From positions 1,054,001 to 1,118,000 of the forward strand of contig JBBAEN010000001.1 in the NCBI GenBank assembly GCA_041655955.1: DNA of 64,000 nt, given 5' to 3'. Under the pieces are notes generated by a model. It was not told the DNA's origin. It did not search any database and worked only from the letters and a program-made list of their open reading frames with translations. Source of the DNA: Micavibrio_A sp041655955 (GTDB taxonomy: Bacteria > Pseudomonadota > Alphaproteobacteria > Micavibrionales > Micavibrionaceae). Of the stretch, positions 7,825-16,394 are shown piece after piece. How positions within the stretch are numbered: position 1 is the stretch's first letter; each line of letters opens with the position of its first letter. The translations under genes and the position numbers were made by a program.

Positions 7825-10800
7825 ATGGTGCTTGTTATTAAAAAAACATATTCGAAATTTTTTTGCGCCTCAGCGTTGAGTGTCTTTGTGTTGTTTGGGA
7901 GCGGTGGTTTTGCGTATGCTCAGCAAGTAGACTTTATGGGCGACAATGCGGTAATTTCTAATGGCTGTCCTGATATTGCGGAAATACCAAGTATCTGCGG
8001 GAGCGCTGTCTTTACGCCTTTTCCCGATGTTAACGTCCCTAATCTTAACTTTCCGGCGGCAGATACGGACGGGGTTATCATTGGTACTAATTTATCAAAC
8101 AGCCATACCGGGTCTGCGGCCAGCGGTAATGTAGCGATAACAAATGGGGGGCTGGTCACAAGCTCTTACCTTTATGCGGGGTTTGAGGCCAATACAGAAG
8201 GCAGCCTTACAATAGACGGATTAGGGTCGGAATGGGATGCGCGAACGGGGATATTCGGGTTGTATGGTACGGGCAGGCTTAGCGTAACCGGCGGGGCGCG
8301 GTATGAGCAAATGGTCGCAGGGCATTTATTTTTGGGCTTTTATGAGGGCAGCAAAGGGTATGGGCTGGTAAGCGGTGTGGATGAAGCCACAAGCACTGCT
8401 TCTACTGTTATTTCGCATGACGGCATGTATGTAGGGCGGGAGGGGCATGGGGAGCTGCGTATTCTGGATGGAGGGTATTTGGAAACCTGGCATTCCAGTG
8501 CTGTTGCGGGTAAGGCAAGCGGCAGTGGGCTGGTCATTATTTCTGGTGTCAATGAGGCTACGGGGTTACGCTCCACCTTTAAGGTGGCAAACAGGCAATT
8601 ATGGGTTGGCAGTTCCGGCCCTGCAGATCATGGCGCTTACGGGGAGCTGCGTGTATTAGACGGGGGCTTACTTGACGTTGATGATGAGGTTTCGGCCGAT
8701 GGTAAAGACGGGCATGTCATTATTAGCGGGGTCAACGCGGCCACGGGAACACGCTCTCAGGCTGATGCATATTCACTACATGCGGGGGACTATGAGAATG
8801 GAACTATACGTATTTTAGATGGCGCGATTGCGAATGTATTTTATGCGGCCATGGCTCTTAGGCCGGGGGGAAATGGCGTATTTATCGTTGATGGGGTGAA
8901 TGCGGCAACGGGGGATAGATCAACCTTACTCGCGGATAGTAATATTTACGTATCGCAAATAAGCGAGTCTGAATTTACGGCCTCTGGCGGGGCGCTAGTG
9001 CATAGTAAGGCGCATTTAGTTATAGCAGATTATGCGAACAGCGTTGGCACCCTTAACATTCAGGATGAGGGAACAGAAGTCTTTGCCGATATTTTCACAA
9101 GAGTTGGACGGGACGGAAACGGGTATTTGAATTTACTCGATCATGGCCGCTTGATAACACCGGAGGTGCTGCTAGCGGTTGAGGACGGGTCAACAGGGGT
9201 TTTAAATATCGGCGACGGGCAAAAGGCCGGAATATTGGACACAGCTAAAATTACGGGAGGTTTAGGAAACGGGCATTTAAACTTTAATCACAATGAAGAC
9301 ATTTCATTTGCGCCCCTGATAACCGGCAATGTGTCTGTTAGTCACTATGGCATGGCTTCCGGGACTACAACCCTGAGCAGCGCCAGCGATTATACGGGTG
9401 ATACTTATGTATTAGAAGGGATTTTGCGGGCGGGAGGCGTCAATTATTTTAGTGCGAATTCAGATTTCCTTTTAACCAATAGCGGCACACTGGATCTGGG
9501 GGGACATAACCAGACATTAGATAATCTTAGCAATGGCGCTAAACTGCAATTTGGCAACAATGTTGATACGCAGCTTACCATTACAGACACCTATACGGGT
9601 AATGACGGCGTTATTGTTTTTAATATAAAGTTTGATGGCAATACTAATCCTGCCAACAGGCTGATTGCGGATAAAACAGAGGGGCATTCATTTATTCGGC
9701 TTAACAACTTACAAGATACGGGCGAAAAAGCCGCCCATGATATTAAGCTGGTTGATGTGTTAAGCGTATCTGATGGCAGCTTTACGCTGCTGAGCGATTA
9801 TGTGTATATAGATGACTACGTAGCGGTATCCGGGCCTTATGCCTATAAGCTTTATCAAGGCAGCACACAAACACCAAATGATGGGGATTGGTATTTGCGT
9901 TCTGCGTTAATGTCGAACGGCAATGATATATTATTTCAAGCAGGCGTTCCAACCTATGAGATTTACCCGCAAGCCTTGCTTGCCCTGAACGCGGTCGACA
10001 CGCTGCAGCAGCGCGCGGGCAACCGTTCGTGGGTGATGCCTGATAGCGGAGGAATGTCCGGCGATCCCGGCGCAGAACAGCAGCAACACACCATGCCGGA
10101 TATCGATCGGGGCGGCGTATGGATGCGGATTGACGGTGCGCATCATCATATAGAGCCGAATGCCAGCAGATCGGTTGAGGATTTCAGCCAGAATATAATC
10201 AAGGCACAGCTCGGCATTGAAAAAATGCTGAACGAATCTGACAGCGGCAAGATTATCGGCGGCATTCATGGGCAGTATAGCCATGGTAACACCGATATAT
10301 CCTCGGTCCACGGTGATGGAAAAATCAGTACGGATGGCTATGGGCTCGGCCTGTCGGCCACGTGGTACGGGAACGATAATCTTTACATTGATACGCAAGC
10401 GCAGGCCACTTGGTACAGGTCTGATTTACACTCCAAGCTGGCGCGCAGAGAGCTTGTGGGCGGCAATAATGGTCTTGGCTATGGGGCCTCTGCCGAGGTG
10501 GGAAAACGTATTGCGATCGCGCCTGCATGGTCGGTTACGCCGCAAACGCAGCTTTCCTATTCCAGCGTTAAGTTCGATAGCTTTGATGACACATTTGACG
10601 CGCATGTCAGCTCGCAAAAGGGGCATATCGCGCAGGGGCGCGCAGGGCTTTCGGTCGAGCAGGAGAAAGAATGGGCAGGACAGAACGGCACGCCGCAAAG
10701 GCAGCATCTCTACGGTATTGCGAATGTTTACTATGATTTTGTGCATAGTACGCATGTCGACGTGGCGAGCACTAAATTCTCTTCGGAGAATGACAGGCTG

Positions 10801-10947
10801 TGGGGCGGTGTCGGTGTCGGCGGGTCGCGGAACTGGGCGGACGGCAAATACTCGATATATGGCGAGGTCGCCGCGAATACGAGTCTGGAGAATCCGGGCG
10901 ATAGCTATTCGGCCAAGGGCAATGTCGGTTTCCGCATCAGGTGGTAG
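7825..10947 (+). CDS. Type V autotransporter with repeat-rich beta-helix passenger
   Basis: A 1040-residue protein if begun at ATG 7825, which gives a clean signal peptide (VIKKTYSKFF, a hydrophobic core, then AYAQ). A frame-open start at 7747 would prepend 26 residues that do not look like a secretion leader. The passenger (~35-750) has beta-helix character: four copies of a GVNxATG-type motif near 8368, 8549, 8729 and 8893, each paired with a Gly-Leu/Ile-Arg-x-Leu-Asp-Gly element, then an autotransporter-associated beta-strand repeat (TTLSSASDYTGDTYV). The last ~275 residues are an autotransporter beta-barrel ending in FRIRW with the expected terminal aromatic residue. Family knowledge: the barrel inserts through BAM and exposes the passenger. 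No protease triad was seen. Adjacency to the RTX adhesin suggests a surface-adhesion island. Confidence 0.92.
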   Translation: MVLVIKKTYSKFFCASALSVFVLFGSGGFAYAQQVDFMGDNAVISNGCPDIAEIPSICGSAVFTPFPDVNVPNLNFPAADTDGVIIGTNLSNSHTGSAASGNVAITNGGLVTSSYLYAGFEANTEGSLTIDGLGSEWDARTGIFGLYGTGRLSVTGGARYEQMVAGHLFLGFYEGSKGYGLVSGVDEATSTASTVISHDGMYVGREGHGELRILDGGYLETWHSSAVAGKASGSGLVIISGVNEATGLRSTFKVANRQLWVGSSGPADHGAYGELRVLDGGLLDVDDEVSADGKDGHVIISGVNAATGTRSQADAYSLHAGDYENGTIRILDGAIANVFYAAMALRPGGNGVFIVDGVNAATGDRSTLLADSNIYVSQISESEFTASGGALVHSKAHLVIADYANSVGTLNIQDEGTEVFADIFTRVGRDGNGYLNLLDHGRLITPEVLLAVEDGSTGVLNIGDGQKAGILDTAKITGGLGNGHLNFNHNEDISFAPLITGNVSVSHYGMASGTTTLSSASDYTGDTYVLEGILRAGGVNYFSANSDFLLTNSGTLDLGGHNQTLDNLSNGAKLQFGNNVDTQLTITDTYTGNDGVIVFNIKFDGNTNPANRLIADKTEGHSFIRLNNLQDTGEKAAHDIKLVDVLSVSDGSFTLLSDYVYIDDYVAVSGPYAYKLYQGSTQTPNDGDWYLRSALMSNGNDILFQAGVPTYEIYPQALLALNAVDTLQQRAGNRSWVMPDSGGMSGDPGAEQQQHTMPDIDRGGVWMRIDGAHHHIEPNASRSVEDFSQNIIKAQLGIEKMLNESDSGKIIGGIHGQYSHGNTDISSVHGDGKISTDGYGLGLSATWYGNDNLYIDTQAQATWYRSDLHSKLARRELVGGNNGLGYGASAEVGKRIAIAPAWSVTPQTQLSYSSVKFDSFDDTFDAHVSSQKGHIAQGRAGLSVEQEKEWAGQNGTPQRQHLYGIANVYYDFVHSTHVDVASTKFSSENDRLWGGVGVGGSRNWADGKYSIYGEVAANTSLENPGDSYSAKGNVGFRIRW

Positions 10948-11089
10948 GCTCTTTGCCATCGGTAAGAAACGGCGCGTTGTGGCTGATGGTCAGATCAATA
11001 TCTTCAGAAAACCGTTCTATTAAACCATAGGCTTTGGATAAAGATGTGCCGCCTTTGAATGTAAGGAAAGGAGCGAGGTTAAGGCCGCC
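10937..11089 (-). pseudogene. Remnant of an AbiEii/AbiGii-type nucleotidyltransferase toxin
   Basis: On the minus strand, between a stop at 11090-11092 and a TGA ending at 10937, 50 codons read LAPFLTFKGGTSLSKAYGLI and ERFSEDIDLTISHN. The pair FKGGTSLSKA and RFSEDIDLTI is the nucleotidyltransferase core (GG-T/S and D-x-D) of the AbiEii toxin family (COG2253). The full protein is normally about 250-350 residues; both ends are missing and no AbiEi antitoxin is nearby. The fragment overlaps the last 11 bases of the autotransporter gene, so a rearrangement joined the two. Strong as a family match; no function expected. Confidence 0.8.
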
Positions 11090-11137
11090 CTATAATTGCA
11101 GGCTGCCGGATGAACGGGGGTGATTGTGCCGCTGGCC

Positions 11138-11539
11138 TTACGCCGCCTCCAACTCCCGCTCCCGCCGGTTAGAGGAAGACGCATCGTAGATATTCACCAA
11201 TATGCCGTTCGGATCGGAGATTACAAAATGCTTGCGGCCCTCGATATCGGTTCCCGGCTCCTTAAAAACGTCAACACCTTCATGATAGAGATGATCGTAC
11301 ATACCGGCGATGTCGTGGCTGGCAATATTAAGAATAACACCGTTGGACGGCATCATACGGCCTTTCAGGCATGGATGATCCTGGGCAAATATTGCAATGG
11401 CGTTCACAGGGTTTTCCGGATCCTGCATAAAGACATAGCTCTCTTGCTCCACCACGGGCGCAAAGCCGAAATAATCCTCATAAAAATTAACCGTTTCGAT
11501 GAAATCGGCCGCCACCAAGGACGTGTATAATAAGGACAT
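11138..11539 (-). CDS. VOC (glyoxalase/bleomycin-resistance/dioxygenase) family protein
   Basis: A 133-residue single VOC domain with paired beta-alpha-beta-beta-beta modules. The first begins LLYTSLVAADFIETVNFYED; the second ends in FVISDPNGILVNIYD. The start at 11539 is set by a strong upstream AGGAGGAG; a longer frame from 11620 would run through the divergent control region. Family knowledge: small VOC proteins bind metal or hydrophobic compounds and act as lyases, dioxygenases or drug-sequestering proteins; the substrate here cannot be told. It is divergent from a TetR regulator over a shared palindrome, so it is probably induced by that regulator's ligand. Confidence 0.85.
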   Translation of the reverse strand: MSLLYTSLVAADFIETVNFYEDYFGFAPVVEQESYVFMQDPENPVNAIAIFAQDHPCLKGRMMPSNGVILNIASHDIAGMYDHLYHEGVDVFKEPGTDIEGRKHFVISDPNGILVNIYDASSSNRRERELEAA

Positions 11540-11572
11540 ACGCTCCTCCTCCTTCTGTCCAGACATACGATC

Positions 11573-11626
11573 TGACACAATGTCAATATATGATGTATTG
11601 ACATACCGACAAGTGGTCAATATTAT
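11573..11626 (+). promoter_or_regulatory. Divergent control region with palindromic operator and tetR promoter
   Basis: A perfect inverted repeat (TGTCAATA at 11581-11588, TATTGACA at 11596-11603, 7-nt spacer) sits between the VOC and TetR genes. Its right arm contains a consensus -35, TTGACA (11598-11603), followed after 17 nt by TATTAT (11621-11626), a good promoter for tetR. A second small inverted repeat (TGACA-caa-TGTCA, 11573-11585) overlaps the left arm. TetR-family repressors commonly bind such sites and repress both directions; that is inference here. No equally good -10 was found for the VOC gene. Confidence 0.7.
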
Positions 11627-11675
11627 TTTTTGATAGTTCGTCGATTATTTTTATTTATATTAAGGCACTGATTTT

Positions 11676-12269
11676 ATGGCTAAAAAACATGGCCCTAACA
11701 AGGAAAACCTTGAAGCGACCCGCAAACTTTTTTTGCAAATAGCCCGCCACGAGTTTTCAACCAAGGGGTTTTACGGTACGTCCACAGCCGATATCGTCGA
11801 AGAAAGCGGTATGGCCAGAGGCTCCCTCTATTACCATTTCGGCGATAAAAAAGGCCTGTTCCGGGCTGTTTACTATGAATTGATGGTGGAATTACAAGCC
11901 ATCATACGGGGAACCGTAGCGAATGAAAACGACCCGTGGGCCGTCTTGATGACCGCCAGCAATAAATGGCTCGATATCTGTACGGACCCCTATGTCCGCC
12001 GCATCGTTATCGACGTCCACACGGCCATTCCTTATCAGGAGCGCATTGAAATCTTGCAGGAAACCTTGATGAACGAATTATCGGGCATCATGAAAAATGT
12101 CGTTGAGGCAGGTTATTTCAAAGGGCAGAATCCCCGGATGCTGACGATGATGATTTTCGGGCTTTTAAGCGAAAGCGGCAGGAGCCTTGAGCTTGCGCAA
12201 GATGCGATGCAAGCCCGCACCGAGCTTGGTGAAACCTATATGAAATTCATGGAAACCGCACGCGGTTGA
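11676..12269 (+). CDS. TetR/AcrR-family transcriptional regulator
   Basis: A 197-residue protein with an N-terminal TetR helix-turn-helix (~15-60): ARHEFSTKGFYGTSTADIVE, then MARGSLYYHFGDKKGLF, which is highly typical. The C-terminal ~130 residues form the usual ligand-binding, dimerising helical domain without a recognised ligand signature. It diverges from the VOC gene and has a palindrome within its own promoter, so autorepression and control of the VOC gene are likely. The M15 dipeptidase gene begins 7 bp after its stop and may be cotranscribed. Confidence 0.93.
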   Translation: MAKKHGPNKENLEATRKLFLQIARHEFSTKGFYGTSTADIVEESGMARGSLYYHFGDKKGLFRAVYYELMVELQAIIRGTVANENDPWAVLMTASNKWLDICTDPYVRRIVIDVHTAIPYQERIEILQETLMNELSGIMKNVVEAGYFKGQNPRMLTMMIFGLLSESGRSLELAQDAMQARTELGETYMKFMETARG

Positions 12270-12276
12270 AAGCCAT

Positions 12277-12999
12277 ATGATGCGGCAAATACCCCCCGGC
12301 GATCTTGTGCCCATGCATATTTTCCACGGCGAGCCATATGCAATAAATCTCGTCTACGCCGCCGCAAACCATGCCGAAAATATATTCGGCATCGCGGCCT
12401 ATCATTCCGCCGCGCCCCTTATATTGCATCGCGATCTGGCGCGCATTGTCATCCTGACATCGCGCATCCTCCATCGCCGCCATGGCTGGGCCTTGGTTTT
12501 AAAGGACGGGCTGCGCCCTGTGGAAGCGCAGCAGGCATTGATGGATTCGGAAATTGCCCGTCAAAACCCGCAATGGCTGGCGGACGGGGCGCCGCGCCTT
12601 CTCTCCCCGCCGGGACAGGGCGCGCATCCGCGGGGCATGGCCGTCGATGTCGGCGTGGCAGGCATTGACTTCGGCACGGGCTTTGATGAAATGACGGCGC
12701 AATCGGCGCGCGCTTATACCGGCTTTGATGCGGATATCATTGAAAACCGCGCGATACTGGAACAGGCTTTTATGGAGGCGGCAGAAAAACTATCGCTTCC
12801 CCTCCTCCCCCTGCCTTCCGAATGGTGGGATTTCCGCTTTCCAGCCGCTTATTATCAGGTTTATGCCCCGCTGGGCGACCGCGACCTGCCGCCTGCCTTG
12901 CGCATGATAGAAAAAGCGCCCCATACAAGCGCCGGGAATGATGCGCCGCACTTTGACAAACTGGCAAAAGAGGTTCTTAATTCTCTTCCACTAGAATAA
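12277..12999 (+). CDS. M15D (VanX/DdpX-like) D-alanyl-D-alanine dipeptidase family protein
   Basis: A 240-residue protein. The M15 zinc motif GAHPRGMAVDV supplies His117 and Asp124, and SEWWDF supplies the catalytic Glu182; spacing matches VanX (His116, Asp123, Glu181) with an offset of one. The third VanX ligand, His184, corresponds to Asp185 here. Family knowledge: these zinc enzymes split D-Ala-D-Ala or related peptidoglycan dipeptides. No signal peptide is obvious, so it is probably cytoplasmic. Asp can bind zinc, so activity may be kept or altered. It follows the TetR gene by 7 bp; whether the regulator controls it is unknown. Confidence 0.82.
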   Translation: MMRQIPPGDLVPMHIFHGEPYAINLVYAAANHAENIFGIAAYHSAAPLILHRDLARIVILTSRILHRRHGWALVLKDGLRPVEAQQALMDSEIARQNPQWLADGAPRLLSPPGQGAHPRGMAVDVGVAGIDFGTGFDEMTAQSARAYTGFDADIIENRAILEQAFMEAAEKLSLPLLPLPSEWWDFRFPAAYYQVYAPLGDRDLPPALRMIEKAPHTSAGNDAPHFDKLAKEVLNSLPLE

Positions 13000-13027
13000 C
13001 CGCCCAAGCTTTCCACAGGAGAAATTC

Positions 13028-13498
13028 ATGCGTCCTTTCATACTGGCAGTATCATCTTTGTGCCTTCTCTTTACCGCCCCCGTTCATGCACAGCAGGTCA
13101 AGGCGCCGACCGGCCTCTGGCTCACGGAAAATGGGCGCTCCGTCATCGAGCTTTACCAGTGCCGCGCGGGCGAGGCCCTCATGTGCGGCAAGATCGCATG
13201 GATCATCGAAGGCGGCATGCAATATGACACGAAAAACCCCGACGCCTCGAAACATGACACCCCTCTGTGCGGCATGAACCTTCTTTCGGACTTGCGCATG
13301 GAAACGCCCGCGAAATGGACGGGCGGCAAGGTCTATAAGGCCGATGAGGGCAAATATTACGATGCGAATTTGACAATCCTCGGCGACAATAAGCTTGAAG
13401 TCCGCGGCTATGTTGGTATGTCTATGTTCGGAAAATCGCAAACATGGACACGCGTTTCGGCCAAGGATTACCCACCCTGCAAAGCGCCGTCCCGTTAA
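13028..13498 (+). CDS. DUF2147-family secreted protein
   Basis: A 156-residue protein with a cleavable signal peptide (MRPFILAVSSLCLLFTAPVHA) and a DUF2147 body: GLWLTENGRSVIELYQC near the N-terminus and YYDANLTILGDNKLEVRGYV near the C-terminus. Family knowledge: DUF2147 proteins are small periplasmic beta-rich proteins, lipocalin-like in fold, without an established biochemical role. Four cysteines in the mature part could form disulfides. AGGAG stands 8 bp before the ATG. The gene ends 15 bp before ribF. Confidence 0.87.
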   Translation: MRPFILAVSSLCLLFTAPVHAQQVKAPTGLWLTENGRSVIELYQCRAGEALMCGKIAWIIEGGMQYDTKNPDASKHDTPLCGMNLLSDLRMETPAKWTGGKVYKADEGKYYDANLTILGDNKLEVRGYVGMSMFGKSQTWTRVSAKDYPPCKAPSR

Positions 13499-13513
13499 GA
13501 ATATGCAGGCCCT

Positions 13514-14434
13514 ATGGACGTCTATACTTCAATCAGCCAATTGCCGCCGGATGCGCAAGGCGCAGTCATTGCCGTAGGCAATTTCGATGGCGTCCATAAG
13601 GGACATCAGGCCGTTATAAAGGCCGCCAAGGACAAAGCGGACGCCGGGGGACTTCCCTTCGGCGTCCTTACTTTCGAGCCTCATCCGCGCAGGCTTTTCC
13701 GCCCTGACGATCCTCCCTTCCGCATCACTTCACCATCCCTTAAATGGGAAAGACTGAAAGAATGCGGGGCCGGTTTCACCCTCTCCCTGCCCTTTGACTG
13801 GGATTTCGCCAGCCAGAGCGCCGGTGATTTCATCACATCCATCTTGAAAAACGGCTTGCGGCCCGCCCATATTTTTGCGGGCGAGGATTTCCGTTTCGGG
13901 CAATTGCGCAAAGGCTCGCTCGATACCGTCCGCAAAGCCGGAATCCCGGCCAGCGGCATAAAACCCGTCACCAATCAAGAAGACGCCCTTTATTCCTCGA
14001 CCTCCATCCGCCAGCTTTTACGCAGCGGGGAAATAGCCGCGGCAAACGCCCTGCTGGGCTGGGAATGGTATGTGGACGGCGCGATTGTCCGCGGCGACAG
14101 ACGCGGGCATGAGCTGGGCTATCCCACGGCCAACGTCCCCCTTGGCGATACGCTCCATCCGGCTTACGGCGTCTATGCTTCCTATGTGCGAATAGAAGGC
14201 GATCCGGCATGGTATAAAGCGGCGACCAATATCGGCATCCGCCCCATGTTTGAATTGCAAACCGGCCAGATAGAAGCCCATATCCTAGACTTTCCCGATA
14301 TTGACATATACGGCAAAAACCTGCGAATCCGGCCCGTCAAACGCTTGCGCGGCGAGGCGAAATTCGCCTCTCTGGAAGCGCTTGTCGCGCAGATAGCGGC
14401 CGATTGCAGAGAAACGCGTCACCTGTTGACGTAA
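13514..14434 (+). CDS. ribF: Bifunctional riboflavin kinase / FAD synthetase
   Basis: A 306-residue two-domain enzyme. The N-terminal FAD synthetase (nucleotidyltransferase) domain has GNFDGVHKGHQAVI near residue 22. The C-terminal riboflavin kinase domain has GDRRGHELGYPTANV near residue 198 and NIGIRPMFE beyond. It phosphorylates riboflavin to FMN and adenylylates FMN to FAD in the cytoplasm. Length and domain order match the bacterial family. It lies upstream of ileS and lspA, the common ribF-ileS-lspA neighbourhood, although two other genes are interposed here. Confidence 0.97.
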   Translation: MDVYTSISQLPPDAQGAVIAVGNFDGVHKGHQAVIKAAKDKADAGGLPFGVLTFEPHPRRLFRPDDPPFRITSPSLKWERLKECGAGFTLSLPFDWDFASQSAGDFITSILKNGLRPAHIFAGEDFRFGQLRKGSLDTVRKAGIPASGIKPVTNQEDALYSSTSIRQLLRSGEIAAANALLGWEWYVDGAIVRGDRRGHELGYPTANVPLGDTLHPAYGVYASYVRIEGDPAWYKAATNIGIRPMFELQTGQIEAHILDFPDIDIYGKNLRIRPVKRLRGEAKFASLEALVAQIAADCRETRHLLT

Positions 14435-14460
14435 TCCCGAAAGCGCTATAAGCCTGCTAT

Positions 14461-15096
14461 ATGAGTATTTTTAAGTCTATTGCATCGGGGTTCGCCTCTG
14501 TTTTTTCCGTAAGCACCTCCTATCAAGGCCCTTTATCCCTTATTCACAGTGACGCTTATTGCAATCAGGCCGATATGATCGCGAGCAACATGCCGCTGAT
14601 TGCATCCCATGATTTTGAAGACTTCGTCGCCTTGTTCGGACTGGAAAAATTCCGGCAATTCATGGAGCCGGGGATTTCCCTGTCATTCCCCGCCGGCGGA
14701 CAAGAAGGGATGGGAAGCCTGCAGCAGCTAGAGCTCTCTATCAGCCTGCATGAAAAAGAGCCGCTTGCGCTTATTTCCCTTTCCGGCAGGGTGACGGAAG
14801 TCCATGCCGCCATTAAGAAGCCGCGCGAAGAAAGCCCCTTCCAACTTGATCTCATCAGCGTACAGGAAGGCGATTGCGTGACCGATATTATTTGCAGCCA
14901 TGAGGTCTGTGAAAGATCGGTTCTGAAAACAATGGCGGGCGCTGTCAAAAACACCGTTGCGGCCCTGCATCATGGAAGCGGCCCACATGCCGTTATGGAG
15001 CGGGAACTGGCCCGTGAGGTCAATATTGCAATCCAGACCCTTGAAACTATCCTACAGCACAGGCACAGGCTTTCCGGTCAGGGAATGGAGCCATGA
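14461..15096 (+). CDS. Uncharacterised protein
   Basis: A 211-residue protein I do not recognise. It has no clear signal peptide; the first 20 residues (MSIFKSIASGFASVF) are amphipathic. The middle contains acidic beta-like segments (QLDLISVQEGDCVTDIICS) and the end is a predicted helix (EREL through QTLETILQHRHR). It begins 26 bp after ribF; a possible promoter (TTGACG then TATAAG) overlaps the ribF stop. Coding character is supported by length, codon use like the neighbours, and absence of a better frame. Function is unknown. Confidence 0.75.
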   Translation: MSIFKSIASGFASVFSVSTSYQGPLSLIHSDAYCNQADMIASNMPLIASHDFEDFVALFGLEKFRQFMEPGISLSFPAGGQEGMGSLQQLELSISLHEKEPLALISLSGRVTEVHAAIKKPREESPFQLDLISVQEGDCVTDIICSHEVCERSVLKTMAGAVKNTVAALHHGSGPHAVMERELAREVNIAIQTLETILQHRHRLSGQGMEP

Positions 15097-15203
15097 GGAT
15101 GAGGAAAAGTCTTTTTCCACCCTCCACGCTCCCGCTCCCGCGCCAAGATGAACACGCGCCCGACCTGCACCAGGATGAAAGGGTGCAGGCCAGCCCCGCC
15201 TGA
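15093..15203 (+). CDS. Possible 36-codon ORF coupled to the upstream gene
   Basis: An ATG overlaps the upstream stop (ATGA) and opens 36 codons rich in Pro, Asp, Glu and His (begins MRMRKSLFPPSTLPLP). The arrangement permits translational reinitiation, but the composition is low-complexity and nothing homologous comes to mind. It may equally be non-coding spacer before the AEC transporter gene. Confidence 0.2.
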   Translation: MRMRKSLFPPSTLPLPRQDEHAPDLHQDERVQASPA

Positions 15204-15283
15204 AAACATCCCCTCCTCCCTGCCTTCATCCCGCTTATAAAATCCCCCTGCACACCGGCTTTTAAAACAGATAGAGTGCGCCC

Positions 15284-16216
15284 ATGGATATAATCGCCCT
15301 TCTCACGGTCAATATCATTCCGCTCTACCTGCTCGTCGCCGCCGGCTATGTCGCGGGACGGTGGATGGATGTCAATTTGCACTCAATGGCCATTATCGCC
15401 ATTTATTTTCTGGCCCCGCTCGTCAATTTCGGCGCGATGATGAATCTTGATTTCAACCCCGCCTATACCATCCTCCCGCTGGTGGTTTTGGCCGGCTCCG
15501 TTTCGATTGGCTGCATCACTTATTATTCCGCCCGCAAACGCTGGAGCGATAACAGCGCCAACCTCATCGCCATGAGCAGCGTCACGGGCAATACGGGCTA
15601 TTTCGGCTTTCCTATCATTCTGGCGCTTTTCGATCCGCATTATGCGGGGATCTATCTTTTGATCAATACGGCGCTCCTCGTTTCCGAAGCAGGGCTTGGC
15701 TATTATTTCGGCGCGCGCGGCAATGCCGGCATCAAAGGCGCGATCCTGAAGGTCATAAAACTCCCCGTCATCCATGCCATATGGATCGGCCTTCTTTTGA
15801 ATATGCTGGGGGTAGAGCCTGCGGATCTTGTCATCCGCTATACGGATTACGCCACCGGCGCATGGGTTATCATCGGCATGATGCTGATCGGCATCGCGCT
15901 TGGAAAACAGGAGAAAATCCTGTTCGAGCCGCGGCTTATCAAATGGCTGTTCACGGCGAAATTCATATTATGGCCCGCCTTCGGCGCCATCGTCATTACC
16001 GCGGACAGGCTGTTCTTCCATCTGTTCGACGGCACGATCCATGCCATGCTTGCCATATTATGCGCGGTGCCGCTGGCGGGCAACCTCGTCGCCTATGCGG
16101 CGGCGCTTCATTTACGCCCCGAACGCGTGGCCGGCGCCGTCCTTGCCAGCACGCTCCTGGCACTCTTCACCGTGCCTTTGGCCCTTATGCTCGTTCGTTT
16201 ATATGAAAATTTTTAA
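15284..16216 (+). CDS. AEC-family (auxin efflux carrier type) membrane transporter
   Basis: A 310-residue polytopic membrane protein with about ten hydrophobic segments in the two-bundle layout of AEC permeases (for example IIPLYLLVAAGYVAGRW at the start and VLASTLLALFTVPLALML at the end). A conserved-looking SSVTGNTGYFGFPI lies near the middle of the first half. Family knowledge: bacterial AEC members carry small organic acids such as malate or malonate; the substrate cannot be read from sequence. A 187-bp spacer precedes it, with AT-rich TTATAAAA about 45 bp before the start. Confidence 0.9.
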   Translation: MDIIALLTVNIIPLYLLVAAGYVAGRWMDVNLHSMAIIAIYFLAPLVNFGAMMNLDFNPAYTILPLVVLAGSVSIGCITYYSARKRWSDNSANLIAMSSVTGNTGYFGFPIILALFDPHYAGIYLLINTALLVSEAGLGYYFGARGNAGIKGAILKVIKLPVIHAIWIGLLLNMLGVEPADLVIRYTDYATGAWVIIGMMLIGIALGKQEKILFEPRLIKWLFTAKFILWPAFGAIVITADRLFFHLFDGTIHAMLAILCAVPLAGNLVAYAAALHLRPERVAGAVLASTLLALFTVPLALMLVRLYENF

Positions 16217-16289
16217 TTGCTTTTACGGGCAAAAGCCCTATTGTTCCGCCATGGTTTTCAAGATGCGCGCGATGATACGAATTAGCCCC

Positions 16290-16312
16290 CCGGTTCTTTC
16301 CTGAAGAGCCGG
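16290..16312 (+). terminator. Candidate hairpin between the transporter gene and ileS
   Basis: CCGGTTCTT (16290-16298) and AAGAGCCGG (16304-16312) form a 9-bp stem with one G-U pair and a 5-nt loop. A T-run occurs only about 23 nt later, so as an intrinsic terminator it is weak; it could be a leader structure before ileS. Confidence 0.35.
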
Positions 16313-16394
16313 GCCAAAACCACGCAATTTCCCTTTTTTTACAATCATTAATTTTGTAGGGTATCCCCTCGCACAGCCAAGGTGATGTGATCAT

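Noticed and set aside
8368..8910. Regular repeats that might suggest a CRISPR-like array
   Set aside because: They are in frame, imperfect, ~165-184 bp apart and encode beta-helix repeats of the autotransporter.
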